42,610 nt of DNA from positions 1-42,610 of IMG/VR virus record IMGVR_UViG_3300025289_000052; one strand, written 5' to 3'. The notes below the pieces were generated by a model, which was not told where the DNA came from, did no database searches, and saw only the letters and a program-made list of their open reading frames with translations. A program made the position numbers and the translations under genes. Below are positions 7,564 through 15,027 of the stretch, piece by piece; position 1 is the stretch's first letter; each line of letters opens with the position of its first letter. Source of the stretch: a virus.

Positions 7564-8679
7564 GTGGCAGTTCCGATGCAACCTCAACGACCGGCAGGTT
7601 CCCCACCCCCTCGCGGAATTGTCCCCGGCCAATCAATAGTCCCGGTCAAAGCTGGTAACGCTGTTGCTAGTAACACAGTAATGGCATCTCCTACTGGAGT
7701 ATCGGCCCGTACTAACATTCGTCCCACTCTCCATCCTAAGCGTGAGAAGATTCTCCTACTAGGCGATACCGTAAGTGGGAAGTCCTACGCTTACATGAGA
7801 CTTGCGGCCCAAGAGTATCAAGATGCAATTGATCACGGGCGCAAGAGCAAGAGATTCTTTGTTCTCGACACAGACGACACTATGCCATCCTTCCTCAATG
7901 CAGGGGATGAGTTCGACTATCTGTACTGCGAGAATGGTGGAAATGTCTATCCCTACCCGGCAGCTAGTTGGGATGAGCTACGGGACGCCTACGCCACTAT
8001 CAGAGCGCAAGCTGAACCCGGTGACTGGATAGTGTTTGACCTTGCCTCGCGAATCTACGAGATGGCACAAGTCTTAGTCGCAAGGGTCAAGGGAATTGAC
8101 CTTAACGACAGCACGATCCAGCGAGCAATAGATGGTAAGGGTTTCGGTGGGTTCGACGCTTCAGCATGGACACTCGTGACTACGACGTTTGAATCTATCG
8201 TTAAGGATGCCATCCTCAACACCCGAGCCAACATACTATGTCTCCAGCATATTACCGAGATTATCGATGTTGCAGGTCGCGAGGGTAAGAGAGAGCAGAT
8301 GACGCTGTTCGATGCCATCGGCCTCAAACCCCAAGGCGCTCCCCGATTGGCTGGACTAGTAGACACCATTGTTATGGTGTGGGCAATTCGACAGGTTAAT
8401 CGTGGTGAGCGTGGTGTACGTACCTCCGCTAAGACTGTACGCACCCTAGCAGTAATGAAGGATCGTGGTCGCGATCTATTCATCAAGGCTGAGTACGACC
8501 GAGATGTCTTTATTATGTTAAACGAGTTGCGACGTGAACACATAAAGGGGTCAAGCACCAACGTTGTTGACCCTACCGAGACTGCTAAGATAAAAGAATC
8601 TGTTGAGGCAGCCCTCAATCCTCCCGATCTCACTGCCAACACTGGTACTCCCGCTTCATCTACGGACAGTGGTTCGTGA
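7564..8679 (+). CDS. Sak4-like RecA-family ATPase
   Basis: This 371-residue P-loop ATPase resembles phage Sak4-type recombination ATPases. After a Pro-rich N-terminus (1-55) come Walker A GDTVSGKS (67-74), an acidic LDTDD strand (101-105) and Walker B DWIVFDLASR (154-163). A segment TRANILCLQHITEI is like the NVILTAHE region after Walker B of this family. The C-terminal 40 residues look disordered. The GTG start has AAAGGA 11 nt upstream. It is expected to load on ssDNA and promote annealing or strand exchange next to the helicase and nuclease genes. Confidence 0.7.
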   Translation: MAVPMQPQRPAGSPPPRGIVPGQSIVPVKAGNAVASNTVMASPTGVSARTNIRPTLHPKREKILLLGDTVSGKSYAYMRLAAQEYQDAIDHGRKSKRFFVLDTDDTMPSFLNAGDEFDYLYCENGGNVYPYPAASWDELRDAYATIRAQAEPGDWIVFDLASRIYEMAQVLVARVKGIDLNDSTIQRAIDGKGFGGFDASAWTLVTTTFESIVKDAILNTRANILCLQHITEIIDVAGREGKREQMTLFDAIGLKPQGAPRLAGLVDTIVMVWAIRQVNRGERGVRTSAKTVRTLAVMKDRGRDLFIKAEYDRDVFIMLNELRREHIKGSSTNVVDPTETAKIKESVEAALNPPDLTANTGTPASSTDSGS

Positions 8680-8930
8680 TGTTCTACGAACATACAGCAC
8701 CTGATGCTAACCACATAGAGTTGTCAGTAGGTGATCCAGTACTGGTACCCGGCTCTATAACACGCTTTCGTCCACGCTGGCAGGTATCTTTCTGGACAGG
8801 CGATAGGAAGTGGCATGTACGCGACGTACTCTTCTACCAGTATCATCAACACACACGATACGTTCCAAGCGAAGAACGATATCCCAATTACCTCATAGGT
8901 TATTGTTGGTTGGAGGCCGCAGGATGCTAA
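8679..8930 (+). CDS. Hypothetical small protein
   Basis: This 83-residue protein starts at ATG 8679, overlapping the previous TGA. It contains an SH3-like phrase (LSVGDPVLVPG...FRPRWQVSFWTGDRKWHV) that suggests a small beta barrel, with many aromatic residues. No known family. It overlaps the next ATG at its end, so the genes 7564-9887 appear translationally coupled. Confidence 0.6.
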   Translation: MFYEHTAPDANHIELSVGDPVLVPGSITRFRPRWQVSFWTGDRKWHVRDVLFYQYHQHTRYVPSEERYPNYLIGYCWLEAAGC

Positions 8931-9145
8931 GCTTTCTCCGAAAACCTAAATCGAAATTCCGGGATCATCGAGTGCGAGGGAGGAATCAGGTACTTATCTA
9001 CGTAAGTCAGATTGAGCCCGACTCCCTAACCCTAGAGATAGCTGAGGCTCCCGGTATCGTTACGTTTGTTCACCAGAACGATGTTACTCTTCTAATGAAA
9101 GAGGATAAGATCACTTTCCACGGAGACACCCGTGCTGACGATTGA
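8924..9145 (+). CDS. Hypothetical small protein
   Basis: This 73-residue protein starts at ATG 8924 with GGAGG 8 nt upstream. The basic N-terminus MLSFLRKPKSKFRDHRVRGR is followed by a beta-rich region (QVLIYVSQIEPDSLTLEI, GIVTFVHQNDVTLL). It overlaps both neighbours. Function unknown. Confidence 0.6.
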   Translation: MLSFLRKPKSKFRDHRVRGRNQVLIYVSQIEPDSLTLEIAEAPGIVTFVHQNDVTLLMKEDKITFHGDTRADD

Positions 9146-9887
9146 CTCGCGTGAAGCAAAAGCCCATCCTGTATTGCTCACCCAACTCAATCGACTCTTC
9201 GGCCAAGAAAACATCACTGTTAATGGAGCGATTGACTTTGGAGACTACATCTTTCGTGGAGCGGAGAATCACCCAAAACTTGGTCGTGCTCCCACCGTGG
9301 CAATTGAACTTTGCTCAGTCTCAGACTTACTTGGAAAAGTTAGTAGTGGTAGACTCATCTTCCAACTCTCGGGGCTCATTGATCGTTATGACGTGCGTAT
9401 TCTCATGGTGGAGTCGCCCATACAAGTTGACCGAGCCGGGCGTGTATATCTACCCGGAGTCCCAACCCCACCGTACGAGCGAGTAGCTGATATCCTTTTC
9501 GCTGCTCAGTGTCATGGGGTTATTGTTGAGTACGCTGCCAATCGGGATGAAGTTCCGTACCGCATCCACCAAAACTACAAGTACTGGAATAAACCGTACG
9601 ACGAGCATCAGGGCTTTCGACCAGCACAGTTGAGCTACGATACTCTCATCCCTCTCGGTGAAGCTCTCGATGCGCGTGTATCAAATCTGATGACCCTTCC
9701 CGGTGTAGGTGAGAAGAAAGCGGCGGACGCACTGGAGATGTACAAGTCTCTCGGACTACTGTACCAGCTTCCACCGTCCGCCCTGCGTCTCGTACCGGGG
9801 TGGGGGCCAGTCGGTGCCCAAGCAGTCTACGATTTTATCCACACAAACATGGACACAGGAGAGATCCCAGATGATATCGACGACTAA
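9132..9887 (+). CDS. ERCC4/XPF-like nuclease with two helix-hairpin-helix motifs
   Basis: This 251-residue protein is a predicted structure-specific DNA nuclease. The N-terminal part fits the ERCC4 domain: IDSRE (4-8), FGDYIF (36-41) and IELCSVSD (58-65), followed by SSGRLIFQL. The family core GDx(n)ERKxxxD is present with Glu59 and Asp65, but Arg and Lys are replaced by Leu60 and Cys61. The C-terminal part has a HhH motif (LMTLPGVGEKKAADAL) and a second (LRLVPGWGPVGAQAV) for DNA binding. The GTG start has GGAG 6 nt upstream and overlaps the previous gene by 14 nt. Confidence 0.75.
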   Translation: MLTIDSREAKAHPVLLTQLNRLFGQENITVNGAIDFGDYIFRGAENHPKLGRAPTVAIELCSVSDLLGKVSSGRLIFQLSGLIDRYDVRILMVESPIQVDRAGRVYLPGVPTPPYERVADILFAAQCHGVIVEYAANRDEVPYRIHQNYKYWNKPYDEHQGFRPAQLSYDTLIPLGEALDARVSNLMTLPGVGEKKAADALEMYKSLGLLYQLPPSALRLVPGWGPVGAQAVYDFIHTNMDTGEIPDDIDD

Positions 9888-10218
9888 GTTTGAACTCTAT
9901 GAGACTAATCCTCCCCAAGTACAAGCACTTAGAATCACAGAAGATATACTCTCTAACATTACCAAGTGCATAGCTGCTGGGATTGACCTTCCATCCTCGC
10001 TTGCTGCTATACCTCTATTCAGTAGTGTAGTATTTGGTGAAGGTCGTCGTGCTGAGATCTACATGCTTGGCTTCCACGGTATCCAGTACCTCCATGCTGG
10101 TGATTGGATCATTGTGCATCCTGATTCACGTACCTACATCATTACTGACTTGCGCTTTCAAGCGGAATACCATAAAGTGACACCTAGAGTCACTACAATT
10201 ACCGGGATGGAGCACTAA
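9871..10218 (+). CDS. PGDYG-like small phage protein
   Basis: This 115-residue protein starts at ATG 9871 with AGGAGAG upstream, inside the end of the nuclease gene. The C-terminal half, HAGDWIIVHPDSRTYIITDL then RFQAEYHKV, matches the layout of small phage proteins with a xGDWxVxxxxGxxYxxxxxxFxxxYxxV segment (PGDYG-like). The biochemical role of such proteins is not established to my knowledge. Confidence 0.6.
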   Translation: MISTTKFELYETNPPQVQALRITEDILSNITKCIAAGIDLPSSLAAIPLFSSVVFGEGRRAEIYMLGFHGIQYLHAGDWIIVHPDSRTYIITDLRFQAEYHKVTPRVTTITGMEH

Positions 10219-10224
10219 TCCTAA

Positions 10225-10935
10225 ATGGCTTTCACATCAACAATCGCAAGCTACCCCAGTAGAGGGCCGTGGGGAAATGGGGGATGGCGTGGTAACTGTT
10301 CCGGCTATCTAGTCAAAGACCTGATCGAGTCATTCTCTCCCACTCTTGTACTAGATCCGATGGAGGGTAGTGGAACCTCCCAAGATGTTTGTCACACGTT
10401 AGGTACCCCATACTTGGGCTATGATCTTAAGAATGGGGATGATATCCTTAGCCACAAGACTCAGTGGAAGATTGTAGATGAGGTAAGTGCAGTCACCGAT
10501 GGTAAAGGTGCCGACCTCATATTCTTGCATCCTCCTTACTGGAGCATGATCCGCTACAGTGAGAACCCCAACGACTTTAGCAACGGTACCTACGCCCAGT
10601 ACCTTAATAGGATGCGGTTGACTCTTAAGTTCCTACGTATGGTACTTAGTGAGAATGGGCGTATTGCACTGCTACTGGCGGACTTACGCACCCGCAACAG
10701 TGGACGTACCTACTTTCTAACGGATGACATCACTGAAGCAGACAAGCTATTGCTCCTTGCTCTCCACAAGGAGCTTAGGATAATCAAAGTCCAACACAAC
10801 ACTGTTAGCAACGGGGTCAACAACACTGGGATACCGTTCGCACACGAATATCTTACCATACTTCGTAAGGGCCGACAGCTACTCGGTACTGTTGAGATGG
10901 GCGACGAGTTGGAGCAAATCAATGACGAAGAATGA
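10225..10935 (+). CDS. DNA methyltransferase (N6A/N4C type)
   Basis: This 236-residue S-adenosylmethionine-dependent DNA methyltransferase has motif I VLDPMEGSGTSQDV near residues 42-55 and the catalytic motif IV LIFLHPPYWSMIRYS near 98-112. The catalytic tetrapeptide is HPPY rather than DPPY or NPPY, a variant I associate with a subset of methylases that read HPPYxxxIxxS. There is no clear target-recognition domain and no restriction partner beside it, so it is probably an orphan enzyme that modifies phage DNA, perhaps against host restriction. Target base and site cannot be read from the sequence. Confidence 0.75.
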   Translation: MAFTSTIASYPSRGPWGNGGWRGNCSGYLVKDLIESFSPTLVLDPMEGSGTSQDVCHTLGTPYLGYDLKNGDDILSHKTQWKIVDEVSAVTDGKGADLIFLHPPYWSMIRYSENPNDFSNGTYAQYLNRMRLTLKFLRMVLSENGRIALLLADLRTRNSGRTYFLTDDITEADKLLLLALHKELRIIKVQHNTVSNGVNNTGIPFAHEYLTILRKGRQLLGTVEMGDELEQINDEE

Positions 10936-11089
10936 ACTAGAACCAACTAATCCCATGATGGATACCTATATTGAGATGTCCAAAAAGCTTTCGCCGCAAG
11001 AGTTTCGGCGCTGGGCCAACCTTACTGGTATGTGGTTAGCACCGTATAGTTACAGCGCATCTCAACTTAAGGATAGGCTGCTTAAGTGA
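10922..11089 (+). CDS. Small hypothetical protein
   Basis: This 55-residue protein starts at ATG 10922 with GGAG 7 nt upstream and overlaps both the methyltransferase and the polymerase gene. It is helical (SKKLSPQEFRRWANLTGMWL) with a basic tail. Function unknown. The coupling suggests co-expression with the polymerase. Confidence 0.55.
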   Translation: MTKNELEPTNPMMDTYIEMSKKLSPQEFRRWANLTGMWLAPYSYSASQLKDRLLK

Positions 11090-13599
11090 CTGATCTCTCA
11101 CCCGATCCCATCGACCCTAGTTTTGGACTCATGATTCTCCCCGGACTCCTATCGTGTAGGGATTGCACTCTCTCATCGACTCGCCGTCGAGTAGTACCGG
11201 GATTCGGCACCTACCCCTCCCGAGTAATGTTCGTCGCACAATCCCCCGGCGAAGAGGAAGATCGTGATGGTAAGCCACTTGTTGGGAGAAGTGGACAACT
11301 GCTAACCAACGCTTGTAAGCAAGCGGGGTGGGATCTCAATGATCTCTATAAGACTAATGTGAATCATTGTCACCCACCCGAAAACCGTAAAGCTACGGGC
11401 CCCGAGATTAAGGCGTGTCGGCAGTGGCTCACCATAGAAATCGCTAAAGTAGACCCTGACCTAATCATATGTCTAGGTGATTCCGCCTTTCGATGGTTCA
11501 TGCCAGAAGAGAAATCTTCGATTACGCAGGTGCGGGGGAACATCTATAAGCGGGAGGTGTTGGGACGGGAGCGGATGATCATGCCTACCGTCCACCCAGC
11601 ATTCGTACTTCGCAACGTCGTAGGGTTAATGGCTGGGTACGTAGCGGAACTTAAGAACGTACGACTAACGTTGGAGGGGAAAGCCCCTAAGCTTCCTGAG
11701 AGCATCCCCTTTCGTAAGACTAAGGCATCATGGGATGAGATCATGGACGTGGTGTACGCCCCTGACAATCTCCCATTCGGCTTCGACCTTGAAACCGATA
11801 GACTAGGACGCGCTGCCGGTATTGTGGGAGTGGGAGTGTGTAATGAGATCGGCAACGGCCTCTACTATCCCTTTCAGGTGAAAGAAGAAGCCATCGAGCT
11901 AATGCAGGATCTCAAGATGGGATTGGAAGATCCCAAGCGTATTAAGATCGTCTCGAATGCGAAGTTCGAGAGGCACATCTGTGAGTCCATCGGTATTACG
12001 ATAAAGAACTATCGAGACACGATGGTCGAAGCGTGGCTGCTGGGGGATCATCCACTCTCCTTGAAGGATGGAATCCACCACGCTTATGGTATCGAGATGA
12101 TCCGCATCGATAAGTTCAAACGCTTCAAGTCTAAGGACTGGAGAGGTGAGAATCAACTCGATATGCGAGCAGCCCAAGATACCATCGAGGATGAGGTGGT
12201 GGAGTACGCAGCCCAAGACCCAGATGCTTCACTTCGACTACATCTCTATCAAGCCCCTAAACTAGCTGAACGCTCCCTCGACCTATCCCACCTCTACACC
12301 GATGTAGAGCTTCCCTTCACTGAGATCATTGTAGCAACTGAGAGGGCGGGAATCGCATTCGATCCCTCTAAACTGGCTGAGGCTAAGGCTAACCTAGAGC
12401 AGGCTCAGGTCGAGCAAACTGTTGAGCAGGCTAAGCTGATCGGCAAAGTCATCAACGTTAACGCCTACCTACAAGTCCGAGACACCCTGTATTTTGGGGA
12501 TCATCCCTATGTTATTCCGAAGCCAAAGAAGCGTAGGGGACACCCCGAGTACCCGACAGATCGAGTCTCTCTAGGAGAACACATTGACAATCCGCTCGTC
12601 CGAAACATCTTTACTATTCGCGGAATACGTAAGATGCTTAGCACCTACATTGACGGACTCCCAACTTGGATTGATCCTCTTGATGGACGAATTCATCCCG
12701 AGTGCAAGCAAACAGGTACCGAGACTGGGCGCGTTAGCTACGCGAATCCGAATCTCCAGAACATACCAGCACGAAAGCGAGATGATGTTTCAGTAGATTT
12801 GGAGGGGGCCACGATCCGTAAGGGATTCGTAGCATCCCGCCCCGACCACCTTCTCTACGCTCCCGACCTTTCACAGATCGAGATGCGTATGGCTGCTCAC
12901 CTTAGCGATGATGAGAACATGATCCGGCTCATCACCGAAGGTATGGATATCCACGATAACACCACCACCTTCATAACTGGAAAGACCGAAGATGAAATGC
13001 TACCATTGGAGTGGAAGAACGCCCGGTTTATTGCTAAAACTGTTGGCTTCGGCACCCTTTATGGGATCGGTGAACAGGGCGTCCTGATGCGTACCCCTAC
13101 CCTCAAGCTTACCCTAGATCAAGCTAGGAGGTTCATCGATGGATTCTACGGAGCCTACCCCGGTATCTTGGCATGGCAAGAGGCTGTCCGAGCTTTCACC
13201 CGACGAAACGGCTACGCTGAAACGATCCTTGGACGCCGCCGCTACCTCCCTAACATTACCGCAAGCGACCGCGCAATCCGTGGAGAGGCTGAGCGGGCAG
13301 CTATTAACGTCCCGGTTCAGGGCTCAGCGGCTGATTACTTCAAACTCTGCATACTATCGGTACACTCTCTACTTCAACAAATGAACCTACGTACTAAGAT
13401 CATTCTTCAAGTCCATGACGAGATTGTACTGGAAGGCCCAGAGAGTGAATATGATGTTCTCGCAACCGAAGTATTCCCTATCATGACCCAAGTCTACCCT
13501 CTCAAGGTACCAGTTAAGATTGATGTAGAAGCTGGCCGTTCGTGGGGCTCTCTTATCTCATACAAGAAATACAAAGAGGGGATACCGTTTGCATCGTGA
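11086..13599 (+). CDS. Uracil-DNA glycosylase (family 4)-DNA polymerase I fusion
   Basis: This 837-residue protein is a replicative polymerase with a repair domain. Residues 1-180 form a family-4-type UDG: four Fe-S cysteines C24, C27, C95 and C111, motif 1 PGEEEDRDGKPLVGRSG (54-70) and motif 2 HP at 170-171. Residues ~225-400 are a DEDD 3'-5' exonuclease: Exo I D234/E236, Exo II NAKFE (291-295) and Exo III Y374/D378. The family-A polymerase follows: motif A D594 (DLSQIEMR), motif B R647, K651, F655 and Y659, and motif C VHDE (776-779). The residue matching E. coli Pol I Phe762 is Phe655. There is no 5'-nuclease domain. The GTG start overlaps the previous stop. Confidence 0.92.
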   Translation: MTDLSPDPIDPSFGLMILPGLLSCRDCTLSSTRRRVVPGFGTYPSRVMFVAQSPGEEEDRDGKPLVGRSGQLLTNACKQAGWDLNDLYKTNVNHCHPPENRKATGPEIKACRQWLTIEIAKVDPDLIICLGDSAFRWFMPEEKSSITQVRGNIYKREVLGRERMIMPTVHPAFVLRNVVGLMAGYVAELKNVRLTLEGKAPKLPESIPFRKTKASWDEIMDVVYAPDNLPFGFDLETDRLGRAAGIVGVGVCNEIGNGLYYPFQVKEEAIELMQDLKMGLEDPKRIKIVSNAKFERHICESIGITIKNYRDTMVEAWLLGDHPLSLKDGIHHAYGIEMIRIDKFKRFKSKDWRGENQLDMRAAQDTIEDEVVEYAAQDPDASLRLHLYQAPKLAERSLDLSHLYTDVELPFTEIIVATERAGIAFDPSKLAEAKANLEQAQVEQTVEQAKLIGKVINVNAYLQVRDTLYFGDHPYVIPKPKKRRGHPEYPTDRVSLGEHIDNPLVRNIFTIRGIRKMLSTYIDGLPTWIDPLDGRIHPECKQTGTETGRVSYANPNLQNIPARKRDDVSVDLEGATIRKGFVASRPDHLLYAPDLSQIEMRMAAHLSDDENMIRLITEGMDIHDNTTTFITGKTEDEMLPLEWKNARFIAKTVGFGTLYGIGEQGVLMRTPTLKLTLDQARRFIDGFYGAYPGILAWQEAVRAFTRRNGYAETILGRRRYLPNITASDRAIRGEAERAAINVPVQGSAADYFKLCILSVHSLLQQMNLRTKIILQVHDEIVLEGPESEYDVLATEVFPIMTQVYPLKVPVKIDVEAGRSWGSLISYKKYKEGIPFAS

Positions 13600-13865
13600 G
13601 CATTCCTACAAGTGTATTATCGTTTACCGAACGCGACTTCCACGGTCGCTCATTCCGTAAGTACACACTGGAGGATTCACGAGGCCCACGAATATATCGG
13701 AATAATCTGGGCTGGGAGATTCGGCACGTACGAATCGCTCTCCGTAGAGGAATAGTATGGAGGTACGACCTTTACAGTCCTGACGGTGAGTTTATATCAA
13801 CCGAACCCACATTTCATGCTGCAACTAGAGCGTTTAGCGAGGTCTACAATCATGCTAGAAGCTAG
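13596..13865 (+). CDS. Hypothetical small protein
   Basis: This 89-residue protein has a GTG at 13596 that overlaps the polymerase TGA (GTGA), a coupled start. It is basic and aromatic, with predicted beta strands (RIYRNNLGWEIRHVRI, WRYDLYSPDGEF) and a helical C-terminus. Its end overlaps the macro-domain gene by 14 nt. Function unknown. Confidence 0.55.
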   Translation: MSIPTSVLSFTERDFHGRSFRKYTLEDSRGPRIYRNNLGWEIRHVRIALRRGIVWRYDLYSPDGEFISTEPTFHAATRAFSEVYNHARS

Positions 13866-14322
13866 AATAGATCTGTGGGATGAGAAGTTGAATGACGCCG
13901 ACGTACGTGTCATTACGACTAACGGATCGTTGAAGGCTAATGGTGAGGCTATAATGGGGCGAGGGTGCGCTGGTGAGGCTGCTGAACGCTATCCTCGACT
14001 CTCTAACGCACTCGGTACCCTACTACGAACCTACGGTAACCACGCTCACTACTTCGCAGGCTACAACCTCATAACTTTCCCCACTAAACATCTATGGACT
14101 GATCCCACCGCCGACCTACGGCTGATTCATCGCTCCACTGATGAACTTCTCCATATCGTTAACTCCCATAAGTTCAACAAGATTGTTATGCCCCGACCGG
14201 GTGCAGGCGTTGGAACGGGGAACTTACTTTGGGGATCAGTCCGTCCATTCTTAGCGGAAAGGCTTGACGACCGCTTCCTAGTACTAGACTACCCTATCAT
14301 TAGAATGAAAGCTAGAAGTTGA
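13852..14322 (+). CDS. Macro-domain (ADP-ribose-binding) protein
   Basis: This 156-residue protein is a single macro domain. RVITTNGSLKANGEAIMGRG followed by CAGEAAERYP fits the ADP-ribose-binding loop plus first helix of macro proteins (NxxxxxNGxAVMGxGxAxxAxxxFP). ITFPTK and IVMPRPGAGVGTGNLLW fit the later strand and the GxGxG phosphate loop. ATG 13852 has GAGG 9 nt upstream. Macro domains bind or remove ADP-ribose marks or hydrolyse ADP-ribose derivatives. In a phage this could counter NAD- or ADP-ribose-based host defence, which is inference. It is the last gene before promoter P4. Confidence 0.75.
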   Translation: MLEARIDLWDEKLNDADVRVITTNGSLKANGEAIMGRGCAGEAAERYPRLSNALGTLLRTYGNHAHYFAGYNLITFPTKHLWTDPTADLRLIHRSTDELLHIVNSHKFNKIVMPRPGAGVGTGNLLWGSVRPFLAERLDDRFLVLDYPIIRMKARS

Positions 14323-14347
14323 CACTTTAATAGGGGTATGGTAGACT
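14319..14347 (+). promoter_or_regulatory. Sigma-70-type promoter P4
   Basis: TTGACA (14319-14324), a 17-nt spacer and TAGACT (14342-14347). The 17 nt CTAGAAGTTGACACTTT are shared exactly with P2. The expected transcription start, about 7 nt downstream, falls on the first base of the 5' arm of the folded leader. Confidence 0.75.
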
Positions 14348-14353
14348 AGCGTA

Positions 14354-14519
14354 GTTGAAGGTAGGAGCAGACCTAGTGGGAAGGGAGTCCTATTCGGAAT
14401 GTACAGTGATTGTTATCGACAAAAGCTGTAAGTGCCGTGAGCTTTGCGGATAAACGGAGTGGCGGGAGAGACTGATAATCTCAAGGTGTCCACACCGGCC
14501 TTCAACAACAACGGAAAGG
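14354..14519 (+). ncRNA. Structured 5' leader or small RNA of unknown class
   Basis: This is 166 nt without a plausible gene. GTTGAAGG (14354-14361) can pair with CCTTCAAC (14499-14506) and close a multibranch fold. Inside are TAGG/CCTA (14362-14375), GAGA/TCTC (14468-14482) and GGTG/CACC (14485-14496). Two overlapping alternatives also occur: TACAG/CTGTA (14402-14430) and AAAGCT/AGCTTT (14422-14445). These two cannot form together, as in switching leaders. A ten-codon ORF (14399-14431) is also possible. No known riboswitch, 6S or RNase P consensus is recognised. Confidence 0.4.
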
Positions 14520-14846
14520 ATGGCCCACATCGTGCTAGGAGAACATGAATTTCCCGAGCTACTTGACGCTACTGCCGAGTACGAACGGTGGACAACGCGG
14601 AGTGAGGTTAGACCACCGGCCTACGATAATCTAGACGAGTGGGAACCTAAGGTCATTAAGCTGTTAGAATCATCTGCAATTCGCGCGGGTGTGGTTGATG
14701 TTATAATTGATCGAGAGATTGGCTATGATCACGCAACTTACACCGCAACAGGAAAGCTCTACAATGGTGTGAGGGATCAGCTTGCGGCAAAAGATAGAGT
14801 GATAGAGCAGCTTAACACAAGACTTATTCTTAACGAACAGGACTAG
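14520..14846 (+). CDS. Hypothetical protein
   Basis: This 108-residue acidic protein is the first gene after the P4 leader. The purine-rich GGAAAGG lies right next to the ATG, closer than usual; a GTG four codons in has better spacing. The C-terminal 35 residues (KLYNGVRDQLAAKDRVIEQL) are likely a coiled coil. No family recognised. Confidence 0.6.
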   Translation: MAHIVLGEHEFPELLDATAEYERWTTRSEVRPPAYDNLDEWEPKVIKLLESSAIRAGVVDVIIDREIGYDHATYTATGKLYNGVRDQLAAKDRVIEQLNTRLILNEQD

Positions 14847-14851
14847 CTAAA

Positions 14852-15022
14852 TTGTGTAAGTTACCAGAAGGCCCACCAGTTTGCTTTCACTGTAAGAAGA
14901 ACATTTTAGAACCGTGGAAGATCCTAATCTTACGTGAGTTACGCACTGAAAAGATTAGGACGTACTGTAACTGGTACTGTATTGAACATTCGATCTTGCA
15001 GCACAATGAAGCGAGGGTCTAA
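14852..15022 (+). CDS. Very small Zn-ribbon-like protein, TTG start
   Basis: This 56-residue ORF starts with TTG at 14852, with AGGA 10 nt upstream, and ends at TAA 15020-15022, just before the nuclease start. It reads MCKLPEGPPVCFHCKKN, then later TYCNWYCIEH. The C-x2-C and C-x3-C-x2-EH arrangement is a plausible zinc site (treble-clef or ribbon). It fills an otherwise empty 180-nt gap in an operon where genes abut, which supports its being real. Confidence 0.5.
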   Translation: MCKLPEGPPVCFHCKKNILEPWKILILRELRTEKIRTYCNWYCIEHSILQHNEARV

Positions 15023-15027
15023 GCTAA

